Shown here: piece after piece, positions 21,601 to 30,521 of the stretch
How the letters are laid out: each line of letters opens with the position of its first letter
Numbering within the stretch: the first letter of the stretch is position 1
Origin: Erwinia pyrifoliae DSM 12163
GTDB taxonomy: Bacteria > Pseudomonadota > Gammaproteobacteria > Enterobacterales > Enterobacteriaceae
Assembly (NCBI RefSeq): GCF_000026985.1
Contig: NC_017390.1
Span: forward strand, 3,129,441-3,193,440
Length of the DNA stretch: 64,000 nucleotides
Direction: 5' to 3'
Made by a program: the position numbers and the translations under genes
The notes under the pieces: generated by a model
The model's input: the letters and a program-made list of their open reading frames with translations, nothing else
What the model was told of the DNA's origin: nothing
The model's database searches: none

Positions 21601-22137
21601 CGGCAGCGGCAGCGGATAACAGTAGCGACGCCAGAAATCGGCCGCCGCCCGGCGGCGCAGCGGCGTTTCATCTTCCAGCAGCTGCTGATCAAACAGCATA
21701 CCGGACTCAAAGGCATTGAGATTCAGCATGCGCTGGCAAAAGCCGTGAATGGTAAAAATGCCGGCTTCGTCCATTTGATGCTCGGCCGCCAGCAGCACCG
21801 ATGCCGCCTGGGGCAGATCGGCGATCTCCGCTATTAATGCCGCCAGCATCAGATTCGGGCTTTTACCACGAATGCAGGCGATGCGCAGCTCGTGGATATT
21901 GGCACGAATACGCCCGCGCAGCTCGGCGGTGGCAGCCTCGGTGAAGGTAACGACCAGAATTTCTTCTACCGACAGCGGGCGGCTGAAGGCCGCCGCCCCT
22001 CCCAGGCCGAGCAGCAGCCGCAGATAGAGCAGCCCGATGGTGAAGGTTTTTCCCGTCCCGGCCGAAGCTTCAATCAGCCGCTCGCCGTGCAGGGGAAGGC
22101 TCAGCGGCTCCAGCGTTTCAGCGGCTCGTTGGCTCAT
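18601..22137 (-). CDS. recB: Exonuclease V beta subunit RecB
   Basis: 3'-5' SF1A helicase and nuclease of RecBCD, which processes double-strand ends to Chi and loads RecA. 1178 residues (E. coli 1180). Motif I ASAGTGKTFTIG is near the N-terminus, motif II ALIDEFQDTDPQQ near residue 385, and LLIGDPKQAIYAFRGAD follows. The C-terminal nuclease motif is intact as GKYYLLDYKSNWLG, containing the catalytic Asp/Lys. It overlaps ptrA upstream and recD downstream by 4 bp each. Confidence 0.97.
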   Translation of the reverse strand: MSQRAAETLEPLSLPLHGERLIEASAGTGKTFTIGLLYLRLLLGLGGAAAFSRPLSVEEILVVTFTEAATAELRGRIRANIHELRIACIRGKSPNLMLAALIAEIADLPQAASVLLAAEHQMDEAGIFTIHGFCQRMLNLNAFESGMLFDQQLLEDETPLRRRAAADFWRRYCYPLPLPVARVVRQLWAGPEQLLKTLSPWLGGEAPVLKSAPESDETLEQRHEKIIARISMLKQAWLAAGNLQQVIDASGVDRRSYNSKHLPNWLEKISLWAQAETQDYQLPKDLERFGQRILLEKTKKGEPPRHPLFDQIDAFLAEPLSLRDLVIARALQQVRFVTQQEKRLHGQLGFDDLLGRFDFALQQPGGEALASAIRQRYPVALIDEFQDTDPQQYRIFRTLYRRQADSALLLIGDPKQAIYAFRGADIFTYMKARSEVSAHYTLETNWRSSPAMVNAVNQLFLRQKNPFLFNEIPFINVNPAAPNHGLNFSVQGKVQPALQFWLQPGNGVGVSDYQQFMARQCAAEICRWLTAGQQGEALIGNTGKQSPVQASDITVLVRSRSEAAVVREALYALAIPSVYLSNRDSVFTTPEAREMLWLLQAVLAPEQERVLRSALATSLFGTDALALDALSQDERAWDALVDEFVDYRQRWLQRGVLPMLRELMMKRQIAENLLASDNGERRLTDLLHVGELLQEASATLDSEHALVRWLAQQVEQPDGQSSVQQLRLESDRHLVQIVTIHKSKGLQYPLVWLPFVANFREADNGVYHDRQTFTALLDLQQSEESIELAEQERLAEDLRLLYVALTRSVFHCSVGIAPLIKGARKKEGNSDLHCSALGYLVQQGEPADASGLLAALQALNGDAIALMRPAEADATPWQAQQTEPQILSSRTLPRSLRDNWRVTSYSGLQQHGHSIALELLPRLDVDAAGEASNEPVPQLTPHTFPRGAGPGTFLHGLFETLEFTTPLDEEWLAQQLSSQGLGDEWQPVMRDWVERILHTPLNETGVSLYQLPAQARKAELQFYLPISRLLTAEALDRVVRQDPLSQPCPPLDFHQVQGMLKGFIDLVFCWQGKYYLLDYKSNWLGEDSSAYTREAMAQAMQAHRYDLQYQLYTLALHRYLRHRLVVYDYQQHFGGVIYLFLRGLDGAAGSNGIYFTRPQPEFVTALDQLFASPPESNL

Positions 22138-25019
22138 AGTGTATCCTGGCTCACCGGCAGCGACTGTTGCAGCGTGGAGAGATCCTTCCAGGTGGTCCAG
22201 CCCTTCTCTTGCGCATAATCGGCCTTGCCATCATGGCTGCCGGAGATCTGCGACAGCAGCGCCAGCCCGGTTGGGGCCATCACCGCCTGGTGGAAGAAAT
22301 CGGCCAGTGATTCCGGCGTTAACTTCTGGATCTGCGCAATCACTTTTTCACGGGTATCAAAACGGTAGTTCTCACGATCAAAATCTTTGCTGAAGCGCGC
22401 CGCCTCTTCATCCAGCGTTTGCGGACGCTGCTTAAGCTCATTGATCATGGCCGCCTGGTACTGAGAAAACTCCTGTTTGCTCATGCCACTCAGTCGCTTT
22501 TCGGCCGTGGGGTAGAAAGCCTTGAAACGGCGTAGCAGATAGGCCGGCTGTTTATCGTTACTTTGCAGCAGGAAGCCAATGCCCCACTGGCGTCCGACCG
22601 GCATTTGGAAGGTAAAGACCGCATAGCCCAGCTGCTCCTGGGTACGCAGCTGATTGTAAAACCACGGCTGAATAATCTGGCTGAGCAGAGAACTACTGGC
22701 CAGGCTCTGGTTTTCGGAAAATCCAAGCGGGATATACACCGCAGCCAGCGCCGAGTCACTGCTGCTGCCCGGCTTTTGCAGGTTAGCCAGCACTCGCTTA
22801 TCAAGCTTAACCTGCTGGCTGTGCCACCGTTCAGCGCCTACACAGTTCAGGCGCTCTTTTATACTGTTTGCCAGTTTACGCACCGCGTCGGGGGTCATAT
22901 TACCCACCACCATCAGTTCCGGCGTTGACTGCTCCAGTAGCATTTTGCGGTAGTCCAGCAGCTGTTGCAAAGTGATCCCCGCTACCTGCTTACGCCGCTC
23001 GCTGCGTTCGGTGTACGGCAGCTCAGACAGCAGCTGTGCAGGCTGGAACGCAAGTTCAAACGCTTTGCCTTTTTCTGCCGCATCCAGCTGCTCCAGATAC
23101 CAGGACTTAGCCTGTTCAAGCAGCTGTTCGCTTGGGGTAAAACTGGCATAGCCCGCCAGTAGCTGGCTCATCAGCTTCGGCAGGCGCTGGGTGAAGCCGC
23201 TGGCGCTGAAGGCCACACCGTCATCTTCACTGGTGGAGAAGCTGATACCGCCAACCGACGCCTGTGAACTCAGTTCGTCCAGCGCCACCCCGGCCAGATA
23301 ATCGTTAAGTGCGAACATCACCTGATTCTGTGCCGTGCTTGTGGCAGCCGTGTTGCGCAGCACAAGGGCAATATTGGCCTTTGGTTCATCGGCGTGATAC
23401 TGACTGGGCATATAGAAAACGCGCAGCCCGTTCTGATTGATCAATTCTTCAGGGCGAGAATAGGCTTTATCGGCCTTGATCAGGCTAAAATCATCCGGGA
23501 TCAAAGGGTTGAGCAGCGGTAGCACCAGTTTTATTTTGTCGCTGGCAGTCTGCCAGTCTTTAAAGCGCTGCGCGCTGATGCGATCGACCTGGTAAGGCGC
23601 ATCAACAAAGTAAGCGGTTTTATTGTGCGGCTCCTGCGGGCTGATAAACCAGATGCGCGCATTTTGCGGCGTCATGCCATCGAGACGCGCTTTAATTGCC
23701 TGTGGATCGTAGCGGTCAGCGATATACGGCGCCACCAGCGTATCGGCTACCGGCACGCGCAGCATGGTATCGACCAGCCATTCGATGTAGTCCATATCAC
23801 GGGTTATCGAAGGATAGCGGAAATCAAGATCGAGAACATGTGACACTTCATCAAAATAGCGCTTATCAATGCCCTGACTGCGCAGCGTATCGAGGTAACT
23901 GAACACCGCAGCAATCACTTCATCGCGGTTTGCCTGGCCTTTGTCGGTCAGCGAAACGGAGATAGTGAACACCCCGGCGTTACGGTCAACCATCGGGTCT
24001 GCTCCGGCATTGATCGCGTCCGCCAGCCCCTGATTTTGTAACCAGTCAGAAAGGGTGTTTTTGCTGCGGTTACCGATCAGATAACCAATAAGCGTGTCGG
24101 TTTTGCTGCGGAACCGGTCGCTGTTGTTCTCAATACGAAATTCTATTTTTAGCTGTTTGCGCGGCTGGGCCGGCACATAGTGAATAATGATGCCTTTCTG
24201 CTGGTCGGTTACCACCGGAACAGTGATATCCGGTACGCTGGCGTGGCGGTTTTCCACGCGACCAAAAGTGCCTGCCGCGATGTTAGCCAGTTCGGGCAGC
24301 GGCTGATTACCGTAGATCACCGCCTTCATCAGATTCGCTGAATAATAGCGATGATAAAACGCCTTAAGCGCATCCTGCAGTTTACTGCCTGGCTTATCGC
24401 GCAGCGTTTCCAGATTTCCGCCGGAGAAGCGAGAGCTGGGGTGCAGGGGGTTAAGCGTTTCCGCATCGACCTGCGCCATGCGCATGCCATCACGCGAGCG
24501 CGCCATGGTAAGTTCAGCATTCACCGCATTACGTTCACGATCGGCATTGACCGGGTCGAGCAGCGGTTCAGCAATCGCATCGGCTAGCCGGTCTGCCGCC
24601 GGCTGCAGCGCGCTGTTTTCCACCTCAAGGTAGAAAGCGGTGCGATAAGATGCGGTACTGGCGTTATGACTGCCGCCACTTTTTTTCAGGAACTCTGCCA
24701 GATTATCCGGCTGCGGGTAGCGCTTTGATCCCATCAATAGCATATGTTCTAAATAATGCGCCAGGCCGGGCTGGTCGGTGGGGTTTTCCAGCGATCCAAC
24801 GGGTAGCGCCAGCGCCGCCAGCGATTTTGTCGCGCGCACATCTGACACCAGCAGAACCGTCATGCCATTATCAAGCTTAATCGACTGGTACTGACGCGGG
24901 TCTTTTTCACTTTTGCGAATGGTTTCGGTGAGTGGACGCCAACCTGCCTGAGCCTGTGTCAGAGGGCTGAACAACGTGACGGAAACAAAACAAGCTAACC
25001 AGACTGCATAACGACGCAT
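22134..25019 (-). CDS. ptrA: Periplasmic protease III (pitrilysin) PtrA
   Basis: Zn metalloprotease of the insulinase family, acting on peptides below about 7 kDa in the periplasm. A Sec signal peptide ends at SPLTQAQA (residues 1-25), followed by the inverted zinc motif HYLEH (HxxEH) near residue 88. Length 961 against 962 in E. coli. It sits between recC and recB, as in E. coli, and its stop overlaps the recB start by 4 bp. The 180-bp gap to recC shows no gene. Confidence 0.97.
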   Translation of the reverse strand: MRRYAVWLACFVSVTLFSPLTQAQAGWRPLTETIRKSEKDPRQYQSIKLDNGMTVLLVSDVRATKSLAALALPVGSLENPTDQPGLAHYLEHMLLMGSKRYPQPDNLAEFLKKSGGSHNASTASYRTAFYLEVENSALQPAADRLADAIAEPLLDPVNADRERNAVNAELTMARSRDGMRMAQVDAETLNPLHPSSRFSGGNLETLRDKPGSKLQDALKAFYHRYYSANLMKAVIYGNQPLPELANIAAGTFGRVENRHASVPDITVPVVTDQQKGIIIHYVPAQPRKQLKIEFRIENNSDRFRSKTDTLIGYLIGNRSKNTLSDWLQNQGLADAINAGADPMVDRNAGVFTISVSLTDKGQANRDEVIAAVFSYLDTLRSQGIDKRYFDEVSHVLDLDFRYPSITRDMDYIEWLVDTMLRVPVADTLVAPYIADRYDPQAIKARLDGMTPQNARIWFISPQEPHNKTAYFVDAPYQVDRISAQRFKDWQTASDKIKLVLPLLNPLIPDDFSLIKADKAYSRPEELINQNGLRVFYMPSQYHADEPKANIALVLRNTAATSTAQNQVMFALNDYLAGVALDELSSQASVGGISFSTSEDDGVAFSASGFTQRLPKLMSQLLAGYASFTPSEQLLEQAKSWYLEQLDAAEKGKAFELAFQPAQLLSELPYTERSERRKQVAGITLQQLLDYRKMLLEQSTPELMVVGNMTPDAVRKLANSIKERLNCVGAERWHSQQVKLDKRVLANLQKPGSSSDSALAAVYIPLGFSENQSLASSSLLSQIIQPWFYNQLRTQEQLGYAVFTFQMPVGRQWGIGFLLQSNDKQPAYLLRRFKAFYPTAEKRLSGMSKQEFSQYQAAMINELKQRPQTLDEEAARFSKDFDRENYRFDTREKVIAQIQKLTPESLADFFHQAVMAPTGLALLSQISGSHDGKADYAQEKGWTTWKDLSTLQQSLPVSQDTL

Positions 25020-25200
25020 TGATACTCCTCAACCAAACGGGTAACCATCTGACTTCCTGCCAGATGAATATCGGCTTAAACCTTCCATCATGCGCCCGAT
25101 GACGCACGCTAACTTCATCCACCATTCAATAAAAACACGACAGGATCTTACGCGCAATGTCTGTTGACCTGACAGGTGCCTTCATCCCCAAGGCGGCAGC

Positions 25201-28200
25201 TTAGTCAGGCTGATGGTGCAGCAAAAGCGGTAACAGCCAGCGCTCTGCCTGAGCGATCATCTCCTGCACGCTGTCATCATCCAGCCGACGCAGCAACCGT
25301 TGCAGGTAAGGATCGCTCCCTTCGCCCTCAACCTGATAATTTCCCTGCCAGCACTGCAATAACTTTCCGCGTGCCTGTTTCTGCGTGGCCTCATCATGCT
25401 GCAAAACGCCAGTCTTTTGATCAAAGCACGCTTTCAGCCAAGCACCGCCGGAAGCGGTCAGTAACAGGGGCGCACGCATCCCCTGGCGGTAACCACCAAT
25501 ATAGTGAACCAGCTGCTGCTGCGCGGCATCGGCAGCCAGCGGCGGGAAACGCCACACGCTCTTTTCACGCCCCAGCATCAGGCTGCTGCCGCTGCCGCCC
25601 ATGGCGCAGTACACCAAATGTTCCAGCCATAGCGCCAGGCCATCTTTAACATTCAGCTTGCCCGGACGCCAGCGCAGCAGCCCGTTGTCCTGTACCTGTG
25701 CCAGCCAGCCGCTAAGCGTTACTCCACCCAACGTTAACGAGATTTCCCAGTTTTCCGCCGCCGCACGCTGCTCACGCACCTGCGCGGCCAGTTCGCTCAT
25801 TTCTGCTTCCTGTTCCTGCCAGAACAGTTCACCGAATGCGCCGTATGGCAGTACCCCGGCAGCGCGCTGGCGGGTATACAGCTTGTCACCTTCGTTTCCG
25901 TCGATCAGGCTGTTAAGCAGCAGGCTGTTAACCTGGTAGCGGCTCAGGCCATCAAGGGAAAACGGTTCCGCATCCGGCAACCCGGTCTCTTCCAGCTGGA
26001 AGCTGACGCCAAGCCGCAGGCTGAAAAAAGCCCGAACCGGATGGCGCCAGAAACGAACCAGCTTGTCAAAACCGATGACCGTTTCGCTCTCTTCCGGCAA
26101 CGCCCGCATAAATGGCGGATGGGCCGTTCCCTGTCCGCTGGCAGCGGGCAGCCACTCGGCGGCAAAGCTGCGAAATTCTGCCTGTGGGCTAAAATTCTCC
26201 GCCGCGAATGGCATACGACTGTGCAGATGATGCAAATGTTTCACTACCGCTTCAGCGCTGCTGTCAACATCCCTGGCGCTGTCTTCAGCCAGGCAAAAGC
26301 TCTGGCTAATGTATTCCACCAGTTCACTGACCAGCACCGACGGGTAACGTTCAGTATTATCCTGTATCGAGCGGGCAATATAGCTGATATACAGCTGCTG
26401 CTGCGCCGAGTTAAGTGCTTCAAGGAACAGATAGCGGTCATCGTCGCGACGGCTGCGATCGCCCTTTTGCAATTGCTGACTCATTAAGTCAAAGCCCAGC
26501 GGCGGCAAGGTACGCGGATAGACTCCGTCGTTCATGCCCAGCAGGCACACCACTTTGAACGGGATTGAGCGCATTGGCATCAGGGTACAGAAATTGACCG
26601 GGCCGGCGAGGAATCGCTGGCTGATACGCTGCTGGTCAAGGCGCGATGAAAGCTCATCGCGCAGCAAGGTGAGCGGCACCGCCTGTCGATACCCGGCCTG
26701 CACGCCGTAGTTAATCGCCTGCTGCCACTGCTCTTCAATCAGCGCCAGCGCGGCATCTGTTTCTGCATCACTGTTAAAAAAGTCATCCAGCATCCGGCGA
26801 CACAGCGGTAACCAGCTATCCAACTCACGCGGTTCACTTAGCCACTGCTGCCAGCGGTTAAGCTGCATCAGCAGTTCAGCCAGATTTCCCGCCAGTTCGG
26901 CAATCAAACCGCTGGACTCGTCAAAGGGCAGGATCCCTTGCCAGTCGCCCGCTTCGCTGTTCATGGCATAGCCCAGCAGCATGCGCGTCAGGCCAAAATG
27001 CCAGGTGTGCTGGCCGGTTGCGGGCAGATCCAGCTCGCGCACGCTATCATCGTCCAGCCCCCAGCGCACACCCGACTCCGCTACCCAGTGGCGCAGCAGG
27101 CTGAGTCCCTCTTCGTCTATGGCGAAACGGCTGGCGACGGCGGGCACTTCCAGCAGGGCAAGCACCTCCTCGGCGGTAAAGCGGCTGTCCGGCAGGCTGA
27201 GCAGGGAAATAAAGGCCTGAAGCGCCGGATGCGCCTGGCTGGCACGGCGGTCAGAAATGGCAAACGGCACGGCGCGATCGGCTGGCGCATTGCCAAACAC
27301 CGCCTGAATAAACGGCGTGTAGGCATCGATATCGGCGACCATCACAATGATATCCCGTGCGGTCAGCTTCGGGTCGTCGGCCATCATCGCCAGCAGCCTG
27401 TCCTGCAATACTTCAACCTCACGCTGCGGGCTGTGGCACAGGTGAATCTCTACCGATCGGTCATCTGCGTTCAGCACGCGCTTGCTGCGGCTGTTCTCCC
27501 ATTCACTTTCTAGCAGGCCAATCACCGCATGATCTTCCAGCTCCAGCAGGTCGCGCTTAAGCGTTTGCAGCAGATTGATAGGTTCAATATCAACAAAGGC
27601 GAACACTTCGTCCGGCTCCATATCCGCCAGCAGATAGAGATTGTCGCGCCCCAGCTTCCCCCAGAAAGCCAGCAGCGGGTTACTTAGCTGCTGCTCGCCA
27701 GCGTCATTAAACAGCGAGGAAGCGTTGTCGGCATCGCGAAACTGCGGGATCGGGCGGTTATCCTGGTAATGGCGGCGATGGCGGCTTTGCAGCTTCGCGA
27801 GGAAAGCATAGTCCTGAATATCAGCCCAGTAGTGACGGCAGGGGTTGGTAAACAGCAGGTAGATTTCAATGTGCTTTCCCAGCGCCTGTAGCGCCTGCAG
27901 GTAAACCGGCGGCAGCGCCGAAATACCACAAATAAATACCCGGTCGGGCAGATTTGGCGGGCGCGTGCTGCTGTTTTCCAGCCGGGAGATGAAACGCCGA
28001 TAAAGATTGGCGCGGTGCCATTCCGGCTGTCCCAGACGCCGGGTGTATTCCACCAGCGCCGCCCACAGCGGGGCCTGCCATATCTGAGCATCCCCCAGCC
28101 CCTCTGTCAGCTGGCCCTTTTCCCAGCCGTTTAGCCACTGTGGACGATAGACCAGATACTGGTCAAACAGATCCGCCACGCGCGATGCCAGCTGGAAAAG

Positions 28201-28569
28201 CTTACGCTTGTCGTCGTCGTCACTCAGATAGTGCCGCAGCATGGTAAAGGCTTCCCCCGGCAGCATACCGGGCAGGATCGCCATCAGCTTCCAGCTCATA
28301 CTGGACTTGTTAAATGCGCTCTCCTTAGGGATTTCAGGCAGTACGCGTACAAACATGTCCCAGATAAAGCTGGCGGGCAGCGGGAAGTCGATATTGGCAG
28401 CAATCTTAAACTCTTCGGCCAGCGACATTTGCAGCCACTGCGCCATGCCGGGGCTTTGCACCAGTACCACCTCAGAACGCAGCGGATCGCGCAACGGCTG
28501 GTTTTCTATCTGCCAGCAGGCCAACATTTTCAGCACGTCCAGCTGATTCGAATGGTAAACATGAAACAT
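25201..28569 (-). CDS. recC: Exonuclease V gamma subunit RecC
   Basis: Scaffold subunit of RecBCD that splits the duplex and recognises Chi in the 3' strand. ATG 28569 gives 1122 residues, the E. coli length, beginning MFHVYHSNQLDVL, with AAGGGG about 9 bases upstream. The longer frame from 28728 adds 53 unrelated residues. Highly conserved blocks include ANIDFPLPASFIWDMFVRV, MRSIPFKVVCLLGMNDG and RSRRDDDRYLFLEAL. It follows the minor pseudopilin genes after a 71-bp gap. Confidence 0.97.
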   Translation of the reverse strand: MFHVYHSNQLDVLKMLACWQIENQPLRDPLRSEVVLVQSPGMAQWLQMSLAEEFKIAANIDFPLPASFIWDMFVRVLPEIPKESAFNKSSMSWKLMAILPGMLPGEAFTMLRHYLSDDDDKRKLFQLASRVADLFDQYLVYRPQWLNGWEKGQLTEGLGDAQIWQAPLWAALVEYTRRLGQPEWHRANLYRRFISRLENSSTRPPNLPDRVFICGISALPPVYLQALQALGKHIEIYLLFTNPCRHYWADIQDYAFLAKLQSRHRRHYQDNRPIPQFRDADNASSLFNDAGEQQLSNPLLAFWGKLGRDNLYLLADMEPDEVFAFVDIEPINLLQTLKRDLLELEDHAVIGLLESEWENSRSKRVLNADDRSVEIHLCHSPQREVEVLQDRLLAMMADDPKLTARDIIVMVADIDAYTPFIQAVFGNAPADRAVPFAISDRRASQAHPALQAFISLLSLPDSRFTAEEVLALLEVPAVASRFAIDEEGLSLLRHWVAESGVRWGLDDDSVRELDLPATGQHTWHFGLTRMLLGYAMNSEAGDWQGILPFDESSGLIAELAGNLAELLMQLNRWQQWLSEPRELDSWLPLCRRMLDDFFNSDAETDAALALIEEQWQQAINYGVQAGYRQAVPLTLLRDELSSRLDQQRISQRFLAGPVNFCTLMPMRSIPFKVVCLLGMNDGVYPRTLPPLGFDLMSQQLQKGDRSRRDDDRYLFLEALNSAQQQLYISYIARSIQDNTERYPSVLVSELVEYISQSFCLAEDSARDVDSSAEAVVKHLHHLHSRMPFAAENFSPQAEFRSFAAEWLPAASGQGTAHPPFMRALPEESETVIGFDKLVRFWRHPVRAFFSLRLGVSFQLEETGLPDAEPFSLDGLSRYQVNSLLLNSLIDGNEGDKLYTRQRAAGVLPYGAFGELFWQEQEAEMSELAAQVREQRAAAENWEISLTLGGVTLSGWLAQVQDNGLLRWRPGKLNVKDGLALWLEHLVYCAMGGSGSSLMLGREKSVWRFPPLAADAAQQQLVHYIGGYRQGMRAPLLLTASGGAWLKACFDQKTGVLQHDEATQKQARGKLLQCWQGNYQVEGEGSDPYLQRLLRRLDDDSVQEMIAQAERWLLPLLLHHQPD

Positions 28570-28640
28570 ACGGCGCTGCCCCTTAATGATGTCGCGGAGG
28601 GTACTGTAACCCGTTCCGCACGGCTTGAAAACGCCGCAGG

Positions 28641-28973
28641 CTATCTGCGGCCATGCTGGCAGTTCAGTTGAGTCAGCGCAGCTTGCCGTCCTGCAGGGCT
28701 GGTCACCTGGGCACTGAGCAACCGGCAACCCACCGGGCCGCTGCGCGAGCTGAGCTGGCTGTGCCAGCCCATGCTCTCATTAATCTGTACATTACCCTGC
28801 AGGCGTTGAAAAGCCTGGCGCCAGGCTTCACGCTGCTGCCACTGCTGTTGAAACCCCAGCCCCAGCACCTGCTGATATTTCATCAACGCGGTAAAACTGA
28901 CGCTAAATAGCAGCAGGGCAAACAACGTTTCTGGCAGACTGAACCCACGCTGATTTTTCTGGTTATTCCACAT
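28641..28973 (-). CDS. ppdC: Prepilin peptidase-dependent protein C (minor pseudopilin)
   Basis: 110 residues with a type IV prepilin leader: processing after Gly in RGFSLPETLFALLLFSVSF, followed by Glu at position 5 (written here as P-E) and a hydrophobic helix. E. coli PpdC has 107. Last of four co-directional pilin-like genes upstream of recC; its start overlaps ygdB by 11 bp. Confidence 0.9.
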   Translation of the reverse strand: MWNNQKNQRGFSLPETLFALLLFSVSFTALMKYQQVLGLGFQQQWQQREAWRQAFQRLQGNVQINESMGWHSQLSSRSGPVGCRLLSAQVTSPAGRQAALTQLNCQHGRR

Positions 28974-29376
28974 CGCATCCTCCCTTTTTTGCCAGCGGGC
29001 AGTAGTCCAGCCAGCCGTGTGGTCGGGGCTGCAGTTCGCCTGAACGGGATTTTTTCATCCAGTGATACAGTACCAGGGTCTGCGGCCCGCTATCGGCGCG
29101 CAGCAGCATCCGCGCAAAGTGCAGACAGGCACGCCAGCGGTACTCTCCCTGCTGCTGGCACTGCCAGCCGTCGGCTGCTTTCCAGGAGAGACGCTGCCCC
29201 CAGGCCAGCGCCGAGGTTGCGGCGGTAAATTGTTGCAGGTAAATCCGTTCATCGCCGACCAGGCTGCCTGCATCACTGAGCTGTCGCCGCGTGGCGTTAA
29301 GCATAAGCGTTCCCATTAGCAGAAGGATGACCACCATGATTAACGTACCGCTGCCGCGCTGGGAATCCAGGCGCAT
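28963..29376 (-). CDS. ygdB: YgdB, pilin-like protein of the ppd cluster
   Basis: 137 residues (E. coli YgdB 135, DUF2509). An N-terminal segment RGSGTLIMVVILLLMGTLML resembles a prepilin transmembrane helix but lacks the usual Glu5, as in other minor PilX/GspK-like subunits. ERIYLQQFTAATSALAWGQ follows. Its ATG shares a base with the ppdB stop. Probably part of a minor pilin complex. Confidence 0.9.
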   Translation of the reverse strand: MRLDSQRGSGTLIMVVILLLMGTLMLNATRRQLSDAGSLVGDERIYLQQFTAATSALAWGQRLSWKAADGWQCQQQGEYRWRACLHFARMLLRADSGPQTLVLYHWMKKSRSGELQPRPHGWLDYCPLAKKGGCDVE

Positions 29377-29927
29377 TACAGGTTCTCCGCCATCAGCCAG
29401 TGCTCGACGGTTAGCGAGACGTCAGGCCAGGCTTTCGCAAATCCGCTGAGCGTCACCTTCATCAGCCGGTGACGCATTTCCAGTTGAAAAGCACTTATAG
29501 TGATGAACCGGGGTTCGTTCAGCCGTTCCCAGCCGCCGCCTTCACAGCTGTCCACTCCGCGCTGCATCTCAAGACTTTTAGCGCGCAGCCGGTAGCCGTA
29601 AAAATCACTGTCTTTATGCCCCGTTCCTTCCCACTGACCGTTGCTGTTTTCATCCCAGCGCACCAGCAGACAGCTGCCATCAGCGCGGCCGATGCGCAAC
29701 CCCTTTCCCTGGCATGTGCCGTTACAGTAACCGGCACGCCGCACGGCTTTTTCCAGGCTCCGCATCATATGTTGCAATTCCTCGTGCAGCTGTGCCTGCA
29801 TCATTAAACGCAGATTTTGCGTCTGTATCAGCGGCAGCGTGCGCGCAACGCCGAGCAACAGCACGCTACCAATCGCCATAGCAATCAAGATTTCCAGCAG
29901 CGTAAAGCCCTGTGTTTTCATCGGCAT
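29376..29927 (-). CDS. ppdB: Prepilin peptidase-dependent protein B (minor pseudopilin)
   Basis: 183 residues (E. coli 187). Classic type IV prepilin leader, cleavage after Gly in TQGFTLLEILIAMAIGSVLLLG with Glu at +5. The PilW-like C-terminal domain has a likely disulfide pair (AGYCNGTC). It overlaps ppdA by 10 bp. Confidence 0.92.
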   Translation of the reverse strand: MPMKTQGFTLLEILIAMAIGSVLLLGVARTLPLIQTQNLRLMMQAQLHEELQHMMRSLEKAVRRAGYCNGTCQGKGLRIGRADGSCLLVRWDENSNGQWEGTGHKDSDFYGYRLRAKSLEMQRGVDSCEGGGWERLNEPRFITISAFQLEMRHRLMKVTLSGFAKAWPDVSLTVEHWLMAENL

Positions 29928-30385
29928 TGCTCCTCCGACTGTGCGCAGATGCGCACCCGGCCACGAGCCGAGAGGATCACGCGCCGTTCACCAGCGGGAC
30001 TACTGATAACGATTCTGCCAGCGTGAGCCACGCTGTTTTTGCCATAAAACCCTGTTCCCGCAGTGATTTCCTGCACGCGTATTCCAGGGTACGGTGCCGG
30101 CAGAGCATGTCGCATTCCGGCGCGACAGCGTGCTGGCACACTGCCTGCCCCCAGACACCAGCGCGCACCGGGTTTAAGCCACAGCAACCGCACGGCGTTA
30201 TGCCAGTTGGCATCGCTGCGTATTCGCTGCAGCAGGTGCCGGATCTGCTGCGCGCAGTCATCCAGCTGCTGCCGCTGCTGCCAGTCGTGCCAGCCTCGCC
30301 AGCCCCCTAAACTGAGCAGACAGGCGATGGCGATCGCCACCAGCATTTCCAGCAGCGTAAAACCGGAGACATTCCTTATTTTCAT
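29918..30385 (-). CDS. ppdA: Prepilin peptidase-dependent protein A (minor pseudopilin)
   Basis: 155 residues (E. coli 156). Prepilin leader MKIRNVSGFTLLEMLVAIAI with cleavage after Gly8 and Glu at +5. The GspH/FimT-like globular part has paired Cys residues. ATG 30385 is chosen by the short basic leader. The AGGAGA upstream is about 19 bases away, so the start is not well supported by a ribosome-binding site, but the 54-residue extension to 30547 lacks any leader-like feature. Head of the ppdA-ppdB-ygdB-ppdC group, which in E. coli is controlled by Sxy and CRP. Confidence 0.88.
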   Translation of the reverse strand: MKIRNVSGFTLLEMLVAIAIACLLSLGGWRGWHDWQQRQQLDDCAQQIRHLLQRIRSDANWHNAVRLLWLKPGARWCLGAGSVPARCRAGMRHALPAPYPGIRVQEITAGTGFYGKNSVAHAGRIVISSPAGERRVILSARGRVRICAQSEEQCR

Positions 30386-30437
30386 ACCGGCCAGTGTGCG
30401 CTTTTCTCCTGCTGTTGCCAGCACCAACAGATCGGGA

Positions 30438-30453
30438 TGCGAGCTTCCTTCCA
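30438..30453. promoter_or_regulatory. Possible CRP-S (Sxy-dependent) site upstream of ppdA
   Basis: TGCGA-N6-TTCCA matches 8 of 10 core bases of the TGCGA-N6-TCGCA CRP-S consensus, 53-68 bp upstream of ppdA. Only position and a partial match support it. Confidence 0.35.
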
Positions 30454-30521
30454 GGATAATTGTGATGTTGCATGAACACTCATTAACGTTAAGATGCGGC
30501 TTCCAAAAGGGGGAAATATTG

